Part shown: positions 39,863-48,823 of the stretch, piece by piece
Layout of the letters: the number at the start of each line of letters is the position of its first letter
Numbering within the stretch: the first letter of the stretch is position 1
Source of the DNA: Chloroflexota bacterium
GTDB lineage: Bacteria > Chloroflexota > UBA6077 > JACCZL01
Direction: 5' to 3'
Length of the DNA: 62,466 nucleotides
Assembly (NCBI GenBank): GCA_020850535.1
Contig: JADZEM010000136.1
Span: forward strand, 1 to 62,466
The notes under the pieces: model-generated
Told to the model about the DNA's origin: nothing
The model's database searches: none
The model's input: only the letters and a program-made list of their open reading frames with translations
Translations under genes and position numbers: made by a program

Positions 39863-40546
39863 CTACCCCTCTGGAGTGGACGAGCGCTCCACAAATGAGT
39901 CTCGTGATGCCTCGACATGGCGACGGGCCGCCGTGAGGGCCCGCTCAAGGTCGCGAGCCAGCAGCGCATCAAAGATCTCGCGGTGCTCGACCAGCGTGCC
40001 CGGCCGCCCACCGACGCGGTTGGCCACGAGATCCGATCTGATGTGGACGTTGAGCTGGGTGTACCAGGTGATCGCCTTGGCGTTGGGCCAGAGCCGCAAG
40101 TACGAGAGATGAAAGTCGCGGTCGGCCTCAGCCAGTTGCCGCTGGCGCTCGTAGGACCCATCTCGAGCCGCCATCGCCGCATCGTGCGCGTCCAGGCGCG
40201 CACGCACGTCCGCAATGAACGGCTTGTCGATCCGTGAGAACCCTTCCCGCAATGCGTGGAGTTCACACATCAGGCGGCAGCCATACAGGTCCACGATCTC
40301 CGCGACGGTCGGCGCAGCGACGAATGGCCCCAGGCCGGGACGATACTCGACGAGGCCTTCCCCGGCCAGCCGAGCCAGCGCATCCTTGACCGGCGTCGGG
40401 CTCAACCCCATGCGCTGAGCGAGGTCCGGTGGCCGCAACGGCGCGCCTGGCGTGAGCTCATGCGCCACGATCGCGTTCAGCAAGTGGCGATATGCAAGCT
40501 CACTCAGGCTCGTCTTTGCCTTGCGGAGGTCGGTGGCCTGGATCAT
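39863..40546 (-). CDS. GntR-family regulator with FCD domain (copy 2)
   Basis: A 227-residue FadR/GntR-type regulator. The winged helix has LSELAYRHLLNAIVAHELTP, LRPPDLAQRMGLSPTPVKDA and GEGLVEYRPGLGPFVAAP. The FCD domain has ADRDFHLSYLRLWPNAKA and LVEHREIFDALLARDLERA. It aligns along its length with the regulator at 35299, so the two arose by duplication. GGGCGAGG lies before the ATG at 40546. It is in the same direction as the operon but upstream of its promoter, so it is probably a separate transcript controlling that promoter. Confidence 0.85.
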   Translation of the reverse strand: MIQATDLRKAKTSLSELAYRHLLNAIVAHELTPGAPLRPPDLAQRMGLSPTPVKDALARLAGEGLVEYRPGLGPFVAAPTVAEIVDLYGCRLMCELHALREGFSRIDKPFIADVRARLDAHDAAMAARDGSYERQRQLAEADRDFHLSYLRLWPNAKAITWYTQLNVHIRSDLVANRVGGRPGTLVEHREIFDALLARDLERALTAARRHVEASRDSFVERSSTPEG

Positions 40547-41118
40547 CTCGTTGCCTCGCCCATGCGTGACGTGTCGCGTTCATTGTCGCCTACCGCGCCC
40601 GCTGGATGTGCGTGAGACTCGCTGGCGCACTGCGACAGCAGGCCAGGATGCGCATACATTGCTGACCCACGCTCGGACGAACAGTGCTGTCTGCACGCCG
40701 GTCCCGTGCTCAGGGTGCCCCGTGTCTCTACCGAACCCAGGGCACCGGGTGCGACTCACTTCTACGCATGGTGTGAAATTCATCCTCGGCCCCTATCAGC
40801 TGGGGTCACGTGGCCTGCTGCCACCAGGCTCGGCGCTCCCGAGTCTATTTGCGCGACCAAGAAGCGTCGTCTGTCGCACCGACAGGGCTCCGCAGCGGCG
40901 AGCGGCTCCCTTTGGGCCGTTCGTGACTCGATATTTCGCTGCTCGGCCGAATTTCACACCAAGCGTTTCTGTCCGCTCTCCTGGCGGACGCTGCGCCGGT
41001 GTGCGCGACGCTGGCCGGAGCCACCGGTCAGCTCCACGGTTGCCGCAAGACCACCGTCTCGGCCGTCAGACCACTGCTTTCGGCCGCGCGGCGACCGTCG
41101 CGATGATCTGCTCGTCCG
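40547..41118. other. Non-coding stretch with IS-end relic and MITE-like element
   Basis: No convincing gene is seen here. A sequence matching 16 of the first 17 bases of the ISKra4-type terminal repeat lies at 40747-40763. It is directly followed by the MITE-like element at 40764-40966. The short frames at 41000-41100 look like shadows. Confidence 0.5.
40764..40966. mobile_element. 203-bp MITE-like element with 18-bp inverted ends
   Basis: The left end reads ACGCATGGTGTGAAATTC and the right end is its inverse complement with one mismatch (A/T at the fifth base). The inside has no gene. Short non-coding elements with inverted ends are usually moved by a transposase encoded elsewhere. The ISKra4-like relic that directly abuts the left end suggests which family. 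Confidence 0.5.
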
Positions 41119-41349
41119 CTACGGCCCATCCAGCCCGAGGAATGTCGCGCGGAGCCACGCGCCGCCAAGCTTCCACACCCTGAAGGTCTGAATCCACGCC
41201 TGCACGGCGCCGGGCGGCGCCGAGTTCGGACCTGACGTCTGCGCTGGGCAGGAGCACGTCTGGTAATCTCGGCTGTGCCAGGCGCGCGCGTGGTTGATGC
41301 AATCGACTCGATCGCCGAACGACTGCCGACAGTAGTCGCATCGCCACAT
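41119..41349 (-). CDS. Small protein with a C2H2-type zinc finger
   Basis: A 76-residue frame starts MWRCDYCRQSFGDRVDCINH and continues ARAWHSRDYQTCSC. The first 25 residues contain C-x2-C-x12-H-x4-H, the C2H2 finger pattern with an aromatic/F core. GGAGGG lies six bases before the ATG at 41349. The rest (PNSAPPGAVQAWIQTFRVWK) is not recognised. Small single-finger proteins occur in bacteria but are rare. The gene could be a chance frame, but the start signal and finger at the very N-terminus argue for it. Confidence 0.4.
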   Translation of the reverse strand: MWRCDYCRQSFGDRVDCINHARAWHSRDYQTCSCPAQTSGPNSAPPGAVQAWIQTFRVWKLGGAWLRATFLGLDGP

Positions 41350-41668
41350 TGCGCCCTCCGCAAGCATTCTCTCGGAGAACCATGGAGAGCGTGAGACTGT
41401 ACGTCGCCTTGTGATGCATCTCAAACCATTGCCGTCAAGAGAGCGTCAAGTTGTGGGACGTGCGGTGCTGCATCGTCGTCACGGTGGCGTCATTCCGATG
41501 AGTCGGACTCATCCATGCGTGGGAGTGCGCTCATGGCGTCATTACTGCATGTGAGCGTCGAGTTTTCTTGAGTCTCTTGCTATGCTGGTGGCGCTTGGCA
41601 ACCACCCTCCCTGGCTGGTTTGTCGCAGCGTTGCGCGCGTGCGGACTCTTCGCCTCGGGGGATCGGCG
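41350..41668. other. Intergenic region between zinc-finger protein and large secreted protein
   Basis: About 320 bases without a convincing gene. The last 100 bases are AT-richer and probably hold the promoter of the large secreted protein. I see no clear consensus boxes. Confidence 0.4.
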
Positions 41669-44584
41669 ATGGCGGCCCAGGACAGATGGCGTCGGCAGGC
41701 GTACTCGAGCCTTCTGGCGCACAGGACGCTCGTCGCTCCCTGGCCCGCCTACGCTCTGTTCGATGCCCGGGTCCGACATCCCGTCCTTGCGACGGTAGCC
41801 GTCCTCATGCTGGTGGCGGCCTTCGCCCTCACGACGCTGCCCGCTGCCGCGGCCACCATCACCGTCGACGCGATCCCTGAGTCGTGGGATCATCCGGCTG
41901 GCCCCGGCACCTGCACGCTCTTCAACGCGGTCAAGGCCGCGAACACGGACACTGCAGTCGCGGGATGCGCCACCGGAAGCGGCACCGACACCATCGTGTT
42001 CAACATCGCCATCGCGGGCACCGACCCCCTGGATGCGACGGGCACCGACGGTGCAATCGTCGTCACGACGCCGATGATCATCGATGGGTTCACGCAGCCC
42101 GGCGCGCGTGCCAACTCCCTGCCGTCTGGCAACAACGCCGTCTGGCGCATCGTCATCAGCGAGCTGCAGGTCTCAGGCACGGGGAGCACGGTGCAAGGGT
42201 TGTGGATCGGCGGCCGGTTCGTCGAGGGGCGCGGTGTCTCCGTCTCTGGGACCGGTCATTCCCTGCGGGGCAACCTCATCTTCGGGAACAGCGGGCGAGT
42301 GACCCTTGGTGGGTCGAACAACCTCTACGGCGGCTCGACCCCGGCTGACCGCAACATCATCACCGAGAATGATCCCATCGGCGCTGACATCGACGTCTCC
42401 GTGATCCTCGACGGCACAGCAAACAGGGTACAGGGTAACTACTTCGGAACCGATGCCGCCGCCACACGGGCACTTGGGAGTGGCGAGAACACGGGGACGC
42501 TGCTGGTCGTGGGGGAGCGGCATCTCATCGGCGGGACGGATCCCGGCGCCGGAAACCTGTTCGTCGGCTCCACCATCTTTCATCTCAGCCTGGGATGGTG
42601 GTGGTGGATGGCCCAGGAGAATCCCACCATCAAGGAGAACCAGATAGAGGGCAACACCTTCGGTGTGATGCCGAACGGCACTGTGACCGGTGGCTACCTC
42701 CAGGTCCAGGGTGCTCCTGACAACGTGATCGGTGGGACGGCCCCGGGTGCTGGCAACGTTATCGCAGGCACAGTTGGCGTGTTCGGCAGCGCGGCCGCGG
42801 GCACGAAGGTTCAAGGCAACGCCATCGGATTGCCGGGCGCCCCAGGGAGCGTGTGGCTGGACGGAGCCACTGGCGTGACCGTGGGCGGCGCTGAAGCAGG
42901 CGCACGCAATGTCATCACCGGCGGCGTGACCATCGGCCGGTCGCAGAGCGTGGCCACGTCCACGGGCAACATCATCGCCGGGAACACCATCGGGCCGCCC
43001 TCCGGCAGCGTCCCGAACGTGGGCGGCATCCGCATCGAGGAGGGCAGCAACAACACCATCGGCGGCGTCGAGCCGGGGGCCGGCAACACCATCCAGTTCG
43101 CCGGAGGACCGGGCGTCGTTGTCGTCGCCGGCACCGGGAACGCCATCCTCGGGAACTCCATCCAGAACAGCGACGGGCTCGGCATCGATCTCGCCGCCGA
43201 TGGCGTCACCCAGAACGATGCCGGTGACGGCGACAGTGGGCCGAATCGGCGGCAGAACACGGCGGCCCTGGCATCGGCGACGGTCGCCGGACAAACGGCG
43301 CGCGTCGTCGGCACGCTCAGCAGCGCGCCGGGGCTGGCCTACCGCGTCGAGCTGTTCGCCAGCCCGGCCTGCGATCCCTCCGGATTCGGCGAGGGCCAGA
43401 CGTTCCTGCGGGCGGCCACCGTCTCGACGGATGGCAGCGGGCATGCACCGATCGCCATCGACGTGCCCGGCCTCGCCGTCGGGCAGCAGATCACTGCCAC
43501 GGTGACGAGCATCGCCACGAACGACACCTCGGAGTTCTCGAACTGTGCCCCGGCCCGGCAGGCTGGCATCGTCGTCTCGCCGCCGTCCGGCGCGCCCTCG
43601 GAGGTCGGCGGCGCGGCCACGTTCACCGTGGCGCTGGCGGCGGCCCCGACGGCCGACGTGCAGCTCGCGCTCGCCGTCTCCGACCAGACCGAGGCCGCCG
43701 TCTCGCCCACCTCGCTCACGTTCTCCCCGGCGAGCTGGAATGCGCCTCAGACCGTCACGGTCACCGGCCTGGACGACACGCTTGACGACGGCAACGTGGC
43801 GTTCACGGTGACAATCGGCCCGTCCACCAGCGCCGATCCCGCCTACAGTGGTCTGACCGCGCCGGCGGTTGCCCTGACCAACCTGGACGACGACGCCGGT
43901 GGTACGCTTGCCTTCACCTCCGGGGCGCTCACGGTCTCCGAGCGCGACGGTTCAGCCACCCTGACCGTCGTGCGGACCGGTGGGGCGGCCAGCGGCGTCA
44001 CGGTACGCGTGCAGACCGTCGACGGGACAGCCACCAACGGCTCGGATTACATGCCGATCTCGACCATGCTGACGTTTGGCCCTGGCGAAAGCTCCAAAGC
44101 CGTCACCCTCACGGTGGTCAACGACAATGCCGTCGAGCCGGACGAACAGTTGACCGTCACCCTCAACGAGCCGACCGGTGGGGCCGTGCTGGGCACGCCT
44201 GGCGCCGTACTCGTCACGGTGGTGAGCGACGATGTCGAGGTCTCGCAGCCGACGGCCTGTAGCCCGCGACCGCCCGTCCGTGTGCGTACCCAGGCGGTCA
44301 ACGGTCAGCTGCTGGTCCGTGTCGAGGTGCAGAAGTCGTCGCTCCTGTCCGCCAACAGCGTGTCCCAGATCACCTTCACCCGCCTGGAGAACGCGACTCC
44401 CGTGACGGCGAACGGCGCATCGATCTCGACGGTCTCGCCGATGGTGCTCCCGTCCGGCACCGAGACGGTCGAGTTCACGGTGCGGCGCGAACGGCCGCGC
44501 GAGGCCGCCACGGTGCACTTCACGGTGCGCGATGCCTGCGGCGAGTGGAAGACGTTCGTGGGCGGCGGTCCAGATGCCTTCTAG
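41669..44584 (+). CDS. Large secreted protein: right-handed beta-helix plus Calx-beta domain
   Basis: A 971-residue protein if started at the ATG at 41669; an ATG at 41582 in the same frame would add 29 residues. A membrane/signal segment VLATVAVLMLVAAFALTTLP ends in AAAAT. Residues about 70-480 are rich in repeating NxIGGTxPGAGNVI-type units, typical of parallel beta-helix (CSLREL-like) surface proteins; the start TITVDAI-ES-DHPAGPGTCTL fits the CSLREL type. A Calx-beta domain follows (ALTVSERDGSATLTVVRTGG, DGTATNGSDYMPIS, VNDNAVEPDEQLTV). The C-terminal part is another beta-rich domain with two Cys. Probably exported; adhesion or polysaccharide binding is inferred. Confidence 0.8.
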   Translation: MAAQDRWRRQAYSSLLAHRTLVAPWPAYALFDARVRHPVLATVAVLMLVAAFALTTLPAAAATITVDAIPESWDHPAGPGTCTLFNAVKAANTDTAVAGCATGSGTDTIVFNIAIAGTDPLDATGTDGAIVVTTPMIIDGFTQPGARANSLPSGNNAVWRIVISELQVSGTGSTVQGLWIGGRFVEGRGVSVSGTGHSLRGNLIFGNSGRVTLGGSNNLYGGSTPADRNIITENDPIGADIDVSVILDGTANRVQGNYFGTDAAATRALGSGENTGTLLVVGERHLIGGTDPGAGNLFVGSTIFHLSLGWWWWMAQENPTIKENQIEGNTFGVMPNGTVTGGYLQVQGAPDNVIGGTAPGAGNVIAGTVGVFGSAAAGTKVQGNAIGLPGAPGSVWLDGATGVTVGGAEAGARNVITGGVTIGRSQSVATSTGNIIAGNTIGPPSGSVPNVGGIRIEEGSNNTIGGVEPGAGNTIQFAGGPGVVVVAGTGNAILGNSIQNSDGLGIDLAADGVTQNDAGDGDSGPNRRQNTAALASATVAGQTARVVGTLSSAPGLAYRVELFASPACDPSGFGEGQTFLRAATVSTDGSGHAPIAIDVPGLAVGQQITATVTSIATNDTSEFSNCAPARQAGIVVSPPSGAPSEVGGAATFTVALAAAPTADVQLALAVSDQTEAAVSPTSLTFSPASWNAPQTVTVTGLDDTLDDGNVAFTVTIGPSTSADPAYSGLTAPAVALTNLDDDAGGTLAFTSGALTVSERDGSATLTVVRTGGAASGVTVRVQTVDGTATNGSDYMPISTMLTFGPGESSKAVTLTVVNDNAVEPDEQLTVTLNEPTGGAVLGTPGAVLVTVVSDDVEVSQPTACSPRPPVRVRTQAVNGQLLVRVEVQKSSLLSANSVSQITFTRLENATPVTANGASISTVSPMVLPSGTETVEFTVRRERPREAATVHFTVRDACGEWKTFVGGGPDAF

Positions 44585-44620
44585 CGAGACGCGGGACAGT
44601 GGCCGTTGCCGTCAGCAGGC

Positions 44621-44689
44621 GACGGGGTGAGGTACACCCGCGACGGGGTGAGGTACGCCCGCGACGGGGTGAGGTACGCCCGCGACGGC
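44621..44689. repeat. 21-bp tandem repeat, three copies
   Basis: GACGGGGTGAGGTACGCCCG plus C occurs at 44621-44641 (one variant base), 44642-44662 and 44663-44683, with six bases of a fourth copy. It fills the space between the convergent secreted-protein and histidine-kinase genes. No role is evident. Confidence 0.85.
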
Positions 44690-44714
44690 CTCCGTGAGGC
44701 CGGCTCGGCCGCCG

Positions 44715-46262
44715 TCAGGCCGGCCTGGCCGCCGGCAGCGCTCGCTCCGGCTGCTGGCTCACGCCGAGCAGCCCTTCGTGCTGGAGACGCTCCAGCAGCT
44801 GCTCGAGCTGGCGGCCTCGGAACGGCTTCGCCAGCACGGCGTGGACGCCGCGCTGACGGGCATCCGCCTCATCGATCTCCGCGCCCCAGCCGGTCGCCAG
44901 CACAAACACAAGCTCAGGCTGGAGCGACGAGAGCGCCTCGGCCAGCTCCCAGCCGTTGATGCCGTCGCCCATGCCAAGATCGGAGATCACGAGATCGAAC
45001 TGGCGGTTCCGTGCGACCTCCAGCGCTGCCTCTCCAGACCGCGCCGTGACCACCTGATGCCCGTGTGGCCTCAGGAGCGCTGCAACCAGCTGCACCAGCG
45101 GCTGCTCGTCGTCCACGGCCAGGACGCGCAGCGCCGCGAGCGGTCGGCGCGCCAGCACCGGGAGGGCGGGACGCTCAGGGTCGTCGTCGGCGGGCAGGTG
45201 GATGGTGAACACCGTGCCCTCGCCCACTGCCGAGGCGACAGAAAGACGCCCGCTGTGATGCTCGACGATGCTCTGCACCATCGCCAGCCCGAGGCCGGTC
45301 CCGCGCTCGCCCTTGGTGGTGAAGAACGGCTCGAAGATGCGGGTTTGCAGGTCGGCCGGCATCCCGATGCCACTGTCAGCCACCCGAATCTCAACCGTAT
45401 CGGTGACCCGCGCAGCGCCAAGCGAGATCGTGCCGCCTGTTGGCAGCGCGTCCAGGGCGTTCAGCACAAGGTTGAGCACGGCTTCCCGCAACGACGACGA
45501 TGCACCCCGCACGTGGACGTCGCCCGCGGCCTCGACGGTCAACGTGACCGGCCGACCTTCACACTGCGTCAGATCTCGCCAGCGCGGCGCGGTCAGCTTG
45601 GCGACGTCCGAGAGCAGTTGCGCCACGTCGATCCGCTCCGGCTCGCCGGCTGCTCCGCCCCGGGCGAACGTCAGCAGCCGGCGGACGGTCGCGCCGCCGT
45701 CCTGAGCCGCCCGTGACACGAGATGGAGGTGGTCGACCACCGCGACCAGGTCCGGAACCTCGCGGTCGATCTCGCGGGTTGCCAGCTCGCAGTAGCCGCT
45801 GATGATGCCGAGCGACTGGTTCAGATCGTGCGCCACGCCGCCGGCCAGCTGGCCCAGGACGCGCAGCTTCTCGGCCTGGGTCTCGTCAAGCTGCCGCTTG
45901 CGGTCCTCCGAGACCTTCGCCGAGCTGCAGAGCGCGACCACCTTCGGGACGAGCGTGGGCAACGCAACCGCCGTTGCGAGGGAGGCTGCCAGCGTGATCC
46001 CCTGGATCATCACCGCCAGCCCGTGAACCGGCAGCTGCAGCGCCAGCAGCATGTGCATGACATGGGTGCCGCCGCACGCCACGATGAAGAGCCCGAACGC
46101 CGGCACGATCCAGGTGTGAGGAAGCTGTGGCCGCAGCCGCGCGTACAGCACCGCGAGGGTCACCGAGATCGCGAAGTACGCGAGCGCGATCACCCCGTCC
46201 GCGGCCAGATGCAGCCAGAAGAGGCCCGCCTCCGAGTCAAACGTGGCGTCTGAGAGTACCAA
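44715..46262 (-). CDS. Hybrid histidine kinase with ethylene-receptor-like sensor domain
   Basis: A 515-residue protein. The N-terminus has three membrane segments. The first (LAADGVIALAYFAISVTLAV) and second (AFGLFIVACGGTHVMHMLLA) match the ethylene-binding domain of plant ETR1. Asp22, Tyr29, Ile32, Ile60, Cys63 and His67 correspond to ETR1 Asp25, Tyr32, Ile35, Ile62, Cys65 and His69, the last two being the Cu(I) ligands. Pro36 is Ser33 here. No GAF domain follows; a coiled coil leads into the kinase with His145 (GGVAHDLNQSLG), N box LNLVLNALDA, ADSGIGMP, FEPFFTTK and GTGLGLA. A C-terminal receiver domain has LVISDLGMGD and LAKPF. Likely output: phosphorelay to an unlinked partner. Confidence 0.85.
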   Translation of the reverse strand: MVLSDATFDSEAGLFWLHLAADGVIALAYFAISVTLAVLYARLRPQLPHTWIVPAFGLFIVACGGTHVMHMLLALQLPVHGLAVMIQGITLAASLATAVALPTLVPKVVALCSSAKVSEDRKRQLDETQAEKLRVLGQLAGGVAHDLNQSLGIISGYCELATREIDREVPDLVAVVDHLHLVSRAAQDGGATVRRLLTFARGGAAGEPERIDVAQLLSDVAKLTAPRWRDLTQCEGRPVTLTVEAAGDVHVRGASSSLREAVLNLVLNALDALPTGGTISLGAARVTDTVEIRVADSGIGMPADLQTRIFEPFFTTKGERGTGLGLAMVQSIVEHHSGRLSVASAVGEGTVFTIHLPADDDPERPALPVLARRPLAALRVLAVDDEQPLVQLVAALLRPHGHQVVTARSGEAALEVARNRQFDLVISDLGMGDGINGWELAEALSSLQPELVFVLATGWGAEIDEADARQRGVHAVLAKPFRGRQLEQLLERLQHEGLLGVSQQPERALPAARPA

Positions 46263-46623
46263 TCCCTGGTCCGTTTCCTGTGTCGACCTGCCGTCTGCGT
46301 CCCGGCCCGGCGGCTGTGGGTCACGGTGGCTGGCGCGACGTCACCGGCCTGTCACCGGCCTGCACCTGCCCGTCACCGTCGTGCGCGAGCTTTGCGCGGG
46401 TGCGTCCGCTCCGTGCGGCGCTCGATGGGACAGCACTGGCTGAAACGGGACAGGCCAGCAGCAGGGGACGTCATGCCACAATTCGGCGAGGCGGCCCGTG
46501 GTGTGCGCAGTCGTTGGCGCCGGCAGTCGCCATCGCCGCCACACCGGGCAGCAGAACGGCCCTACGCGGACGGCATCCGAGACTGGCGGCGGATCGGCGC
46601 CGGTCGGCCGATGGGCGCGTGCC
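46263..46623. other. Intergenic region, 361 bases, no gene seen
   Basis: It lies upstream of the ethylene-receptor-like kinase and downstream of the secreted protein at 46624. Frames in it look like shadows. A short direct repeat (TCACCGGCCTG twice at about 46342-46362) is the only structure I see. It should hold the kinase promoter. Confidence 0.5.
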
Positions 46624-47211
46624 TCAGGGCAGCCGGTTCGCGGCCTCCAGCAACAACTGCTGGAGCTCGGGCCGGTTCAGCAGCGGCAGCAACCCGCGCG
46701 CGCAGGCCCGCACCGAGCCTTCGCGCCCCTCGTTGCGGCGCATGTGCCCCTCCAGGCACGCGCCCATCGTGGTGCGGACGGCTGCAAGCTCGTCTGGCTC
46801 CAGCAGGGCGGACAGCTCCTCGGTCCAGCCGGTGGTCCGACTCATGATCCAGGCGCGGTCTTCCGGCGTCAGCGTGTAGAGGACGGTGCCGGGCTGAACG
46901 GTGAACGCGTCCAGCACCTCGCCGCAGACGGCGTCTGCCTGCTGGCGCGTCAGGTCATGCATGTAGGCGGCCCCCAGGCAGACGCCCACGGCGTTGACGG
47001 CCAGCTTCGCTTCCTGCGGAGCCTTGCCGCCCTGGAGCAAGATGCCGTAGAGGGTCGCCATCTCCTGGCGAATCGACGCCTCTTCGGCCGACGTCAGTGG
47101 ACGCTCTTCGGCGGTGACCTGCGCGGACGCGACGCCGAGCGTCGCCATCATCGTCAGCATGAGCGTCAGCATGACACGGAACCAGACAGTGGTGCGGGTG
47201 GGCCGACACAT
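46624..47211 (-). CDS. Secreted protein of unknown function
   Basis: A 195-residue protein with an N-terminal signal peptide (VMLTLMLTMMATLGVASA, cleavage probably after ASA). The mature part is alpha-helical and charged, with Cys residues in AVGVCLGAAYM, ADAVCGEVL, TMGACLEGH and VRACARGLL. Four Cys in an exported protein suggest two disulfides. GAGGGCAGAGCC precedes the ATG at 47211. I do not recognise the family. It is divergent from the MFS transporter gene. Confidence 0.6.
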   Translation of the reverse strand: MCRPTRTTVWFRVMLTLMLTMMATLGVASAQVTAEERPLTSAEEASIRQEMATLYGILLQGGKAPQEAKLAVNAVGVCLGAAYMHDLTRQQADAVCGEVLDAFTVQPGTVLYTLTPEDRAWIMSRTTGWTEELSALLEPDELAAVRTTMGACLEGHMRRNEGREGSVRACARGLLPLLNRPELQQLLLEAANRLP

Positions 47212-47383
47212 GGCTCTGCCCTCACTTTGCGCTGAGCCGAAGACCGCGTGCTGCTGCCTTCTCCCTACACTCTACCGCACCTGAGGTAGTCTGGATGCGG
47301 TCCGGCGGACACGTTGCCTGTTGTGGCGCCAACGACCTTCGACTGCCCCAGCCGGAGCCGCGCGGGAGTACAGTCCTGTCCTG

Positions 47384-48736
47384 ATGCAGACCATCGCCAC
47401 GTTCCGCTCGTTTGACCGCCCGCTGCAGGTCGCGCTGTTCAACATGCTGGTGAACAACGTCGGCTTCTACATGCTCATCCCATTCCTGGCCGGCTACATG
47501 GCGAACAGCCTGGGCATGACCCTGACGGTCGTCGGCCTGATCGTGGGGATCCGCAGCCTGAGCCAGCAGGGCGCGTCTATCGTCGGCGGGGCCCTGGCCG
47601 ACCGGATCGGCTACAAGCAGGCCATCGTGATCGGCAGCGTGCTCCGCACCATCGCCTTCGCCCTGTTCGGCTTCGCGACCGAGCCAGTCGGGATGGCCAT
47701 CGGCGCGATCCTGACCGGGATCGGCGGGGCCTTGCTCAGCCCGTCCGTGCGCGCGTACATCACCCACGAGGCCGGCCCGCGCCGGGTGGAGGCGTTCGCG
47801 CTGCTCGACGTGACGATGCACGGCGGCACGCTGCTCGGCCCGCTGGTCGGCTCGTTCCTGATCGGGATCGATTTTCAGATCGTGTGTTTCGGCTCGGCGG
47901 CCATCTTCGCCCTGGTGACGTTTCTCCAACTGCGCTACCTGCCCAGGCTGGACACGGCAGCGGCAGCCGGCAGTCCGTCGATGCTCGGCTCGTGGGGCAT
48001 CGTGCTGCGGAATCGGCCGTTCATGCTGTTCGCCGCAAGCGTCCTGGGCTACTTCTTCCTGTACAACCAGATCTACCTGGCGCTGCCACTCGAGGTGGAG
48101 AGACTCACCGGCAGCGGCGCGGGCGTTGGCGTCCTGTTCACCGTCCTGGCCGTCGTCGGCATCTTCGGGCAGGTGCCGCTGACGACGTTCGCCCGCCGCC
48201 GGCTGCGCCCGAATGCGGCCATCGCGCTCGGGCTGCTGGTGATGGGGCTGGCGTTCCTGCCCTTGCTGGTGGCCGCGCCGCTGTTGCCCCTGGGGCCGAC
48301 GACGGTCGGGCGCTGGCTGGCCGTCGCTGGCCTGTCCAGCGGCGACACGGCCATGGCAGGGCTGACATCGGGCCTGACCTTCGTCATCAACATGCTCCCG
48401 CTGACGCTCTGCGCCCTGCTGCTGGTCGGCGGGCAGTCGCTGGTGTCGCCGTTCGTCGCCAGCGCCATCGCCACGCTCAGCGGTGGGCGGCTGGTGGGGA
48501 CGTACTTCGGGATGCATGCCGTGCTGCAGGGGATCGGCGGGATGTTCGGCAACCTGGCCGGCGGGGCAGCCTTCGAGGTGACACGCTCATCGGCGCACCC
48601 CGGGCTGCCCTGGCTGCTGATGATCGCCGTCGGGGCGGCCTGCGCCGGCAGTATGGTGGCGCTGGAACGGGCCGGCCTGCTCTCGGAGCCGCGCCCCGCG
48701 GACGCGCGGGCCGGCGCGCGGGCCAGCGCCGGCTAG
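47384..48736 (+). CDS. Major facilitator superfamily (MFS) transporter
   Basis: A 450-residue inner-membrane transporter with about 12 membrane segments. It has the loop 2-3 motif GGALADRIGYKQAIVIGSVL and the first helix segment LFNMLVNNVGFYMLIPFLAG, similar to drug-efflux (DHA1-type) proteins. GIGGALLSPSVRAYI resembles the antiporter-type motif C/D region. I use the ATG at 47384 because the residues upstream are not membrane-protein-like. It is probably an exporter of a drug or metabolite. The neighbouring XRE-cupin regulator gene (48824) could control it. Confidence 0.85.
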   Translation: MQTIATFRSFDRPLQVALFNMLVNNVGFYMLIPFLAGYMANSLGMTLTVVGLIVGIRSLSQQGASIVGGALADRIGYKQAIVIGSVLRTIAFALFGFATEPVGMAIGAILTGIGGALLSPSVRAYITHEAGPRRVEAFALLDVTMHGGTLLGPLVGSFLIGIDFQIVCFGSAAIFALVTFLQLRYLPRLDTAAAAGSPSMLGSWGIVLRNRPFMLFAASVLGYFFLYNQIYLALPLEVERLTGSGAGVGVLFTVLAVVGIFGQVPLTTFARRRLRPNAAIALGLLVMGLAFLPLLVAAPLLPLGPTTVGRWLAVAGLSSGDTAMAGLTSGLTFVINMLPLTLCALLLVGGQSLVSPFVASAIATLSGGRLVGTYFGMHAVLQGIGGMFGNLAGGAAFEVTRSSAHPGLPWLLMIAVGAACAGSMVALERAGLLSEPRPADARAGARASAG

Positions 48737-48794
48737 TCGGATCGACCACGTTGCCGCCGCCGACCACCGCCACATCGACATCATAGTACTGATA

Positions 48795-48808
48795 TTGTAT
48801 CTCAACAA
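48795..48808. promoter_or_regulatory. TTGT-N6-ACAA dyad before the XRE-cupin gene
   Basis: A small AT-rich dyad 16 bases before the ATG at 48824, within the only AT-rich patch of this intergenic region. XRE-cupin regulators commonly control themselves, so this is a possible own operator. The arms are only four bases long. Confidence 0.3.
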
Positions 48809-48823
48809 ACGCTCGCGGTCAGG

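Noticed and set aside
44621-44689. CRISPR-like array
   Set aside because: The 21-base units are directly adjacent without spacers; it is a simple minisatellite. The arrays at 55727 and 58624 were rejected for the same reason.
47222-48517. A 431-codon minus-strand frame opposite the MFS gene
   Set aside because: Extremely rich in Gln, Arg, His and Asp; complements of membrane-protein codons give this pattern.
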